From assembly GCA_028282865.1 (NCBI GenBank), contig JANQHA010000012.1, positions 1 through 5,496 of the forward strand: a DNA stretch of 5,496 bases, read 5' to 3'. The notes under the pieces were generated by a model. The model made no database searches and was not told where the DNA came from. It was given only the letters and a program-made list of their open reading frames with translations. Shown here piece after piece: positions 5,180 through 5,496 of this stretch (its first letter is position 1; each line of letters starts with the position of its first letter). Made by a program: the position numbers and the translations under genes. Source of the stretch: Oligoflexales bacterium (GTDB lineage Bacteria > Bdellovibrionota_B > Oligoflexia > Oligoflexales > CACXFL01).

Positions 5180-5496
5180 ATATCTTCTAGACACAAACTT
5201 CGTTATTAATCTTATGGAAGATGGGCAAGGAGCAACTGACTTTGTTTCAAAAGGCGGGGAGTTTTTTACCTGCGATATTGTCTTGGGAGAGCTGTTTTAT
5301 GGTGCTTACAAATCTACGCAGCAAAAGAAAAATATTGGTCGTGTTGAGCAGTATGCTTCCAGCATCCCGATTACTAGTACTAACAGCGAAACTGCCCATC
5401 ACTATGGCTCTATAAAAGCAGATCTTAAACGGCGTGGAAAACCTATTCCCGATAATGATATTTGGATAGCTGCTATTGCAAATCAACATGAGTTAA
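5169..5496 (+). CDS. vapC: VapC-family PIN-domain ribonuclease toxin, 3' end outside window
   Basis: The ATG at 5169 opens a frame that runs uninterrupted to the window edge, giving 109 residues of a protein usually around 130-135 aa. PIN-domain toxins are Mg2+-dependent RNases that typically cleave tRNA or rRNA and stop growth when the antitoxin is lost. Family landmarks are visible in order: KYLLDTNFVINL with catalytic Asp8, IVLGELFYGAYKS with Glu41, and a segment typical of the family (HYGSIKADLKRRGKPIP, 78-94). Then comes DNDIWIAAIA with Asp95 and Asp97, the latter at the usual acidic position. The last acidic residue, expected shortly after residue 109 in a 'TRD'-like stretch, is beyond the window, so I cannot say whether the active site is complete. 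The start overlaps the antitoxin by 11 bases. Only a weak AGG (5157-5159) lies nine bases upstream, which favours coupled translation. Confidence 0.9.
   Translation, partial: MAGKYLLDTNFVINLMEDGQGATDFVSKGGEFFTCDIVLGELFYGAYKSTQQKKNIGRVEQYASSIPITSTNSETAHHYGSIKADLKRRGKPIPDNDIWIAAIANQHEL

Noticed and set aside
5221..5489. Open frames at 5221-5415 (plus) and 5247-5489 (minus) within the toxin gene
   Set aside because: Both overlap the PIN-domain frame starting at 5169, whose motifs are clear. Neither shows its own recognisable features.
1..5496. CRISPR array, insertion sequence ends, riboswitch or rRNA
   Set aside because: I found no regularly spaced repeats, no transposase frame with terminal inverted repeats, and no long structured leader before any gene.

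Overview
The window looks like chromosomal DNA of a Gram-negative bacterium. It encodes a ClsA-type cardiolipin synthase, two proteins with classical Sec signal peptides, a probable lipoprotein, good Shine-Dalgarno (SD) sequences and sigma70-like promoters. GC content is moderate by eye. I cannot name the genus; proteobacterial or Bdellovibrionota-like is a low-confidence guess.

Left part (1-2446): the 3' end of an unrecognised plus-strand gene runs in from the left edge. It meets, with only 3 bases between stops, a minus-strand gene for a small four-cysteine exported protein. Upstream of that gene on the same strand is clsA, which makes the membrane lipid cardiolipin and keeps both HKD catalytic motifs. 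The small gene has its own near-consensus promoter between the two genes, placed so that its mRNA would start almost at the ATG.

Middle (2447-4620): an unrecognised, probably cytosolic helical protein is transcribed divergently from clsA. It is followed by two monocistronic-looking minus-strand genes, each with its own promoter, SD and rho-independent terminator. One encodes a 243-aa exported protein with a single cysteine pair; the other encodes a likely lipoprotein with six further cysteines. None of these three belongs to a family I recognise.

Right part (4621-5496): a 28-base piece identical in architecture to the 3' end of a tRNA (T arm, acceptor strand, discriminator, CCA) lies on the minus strand with no 5' half. 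This is what the end of an element integrated into a tRNA gene looks like. To its right, where the element would lie, is a VapBC-type toxin-antitoxin pair. The antitoxin has two in-frame starts, each with a good SD. The PIN-domain toxin overlaps it by 11 bases and is cut by the window end.

The strongest calls are clsA and the VapBC pair. The most interesting ones to follow up are the tRNA fragment as an island boundary, the two antitoxin starts and the apparently leaderless small exported protein. I saw no convincing new multi-gene system.
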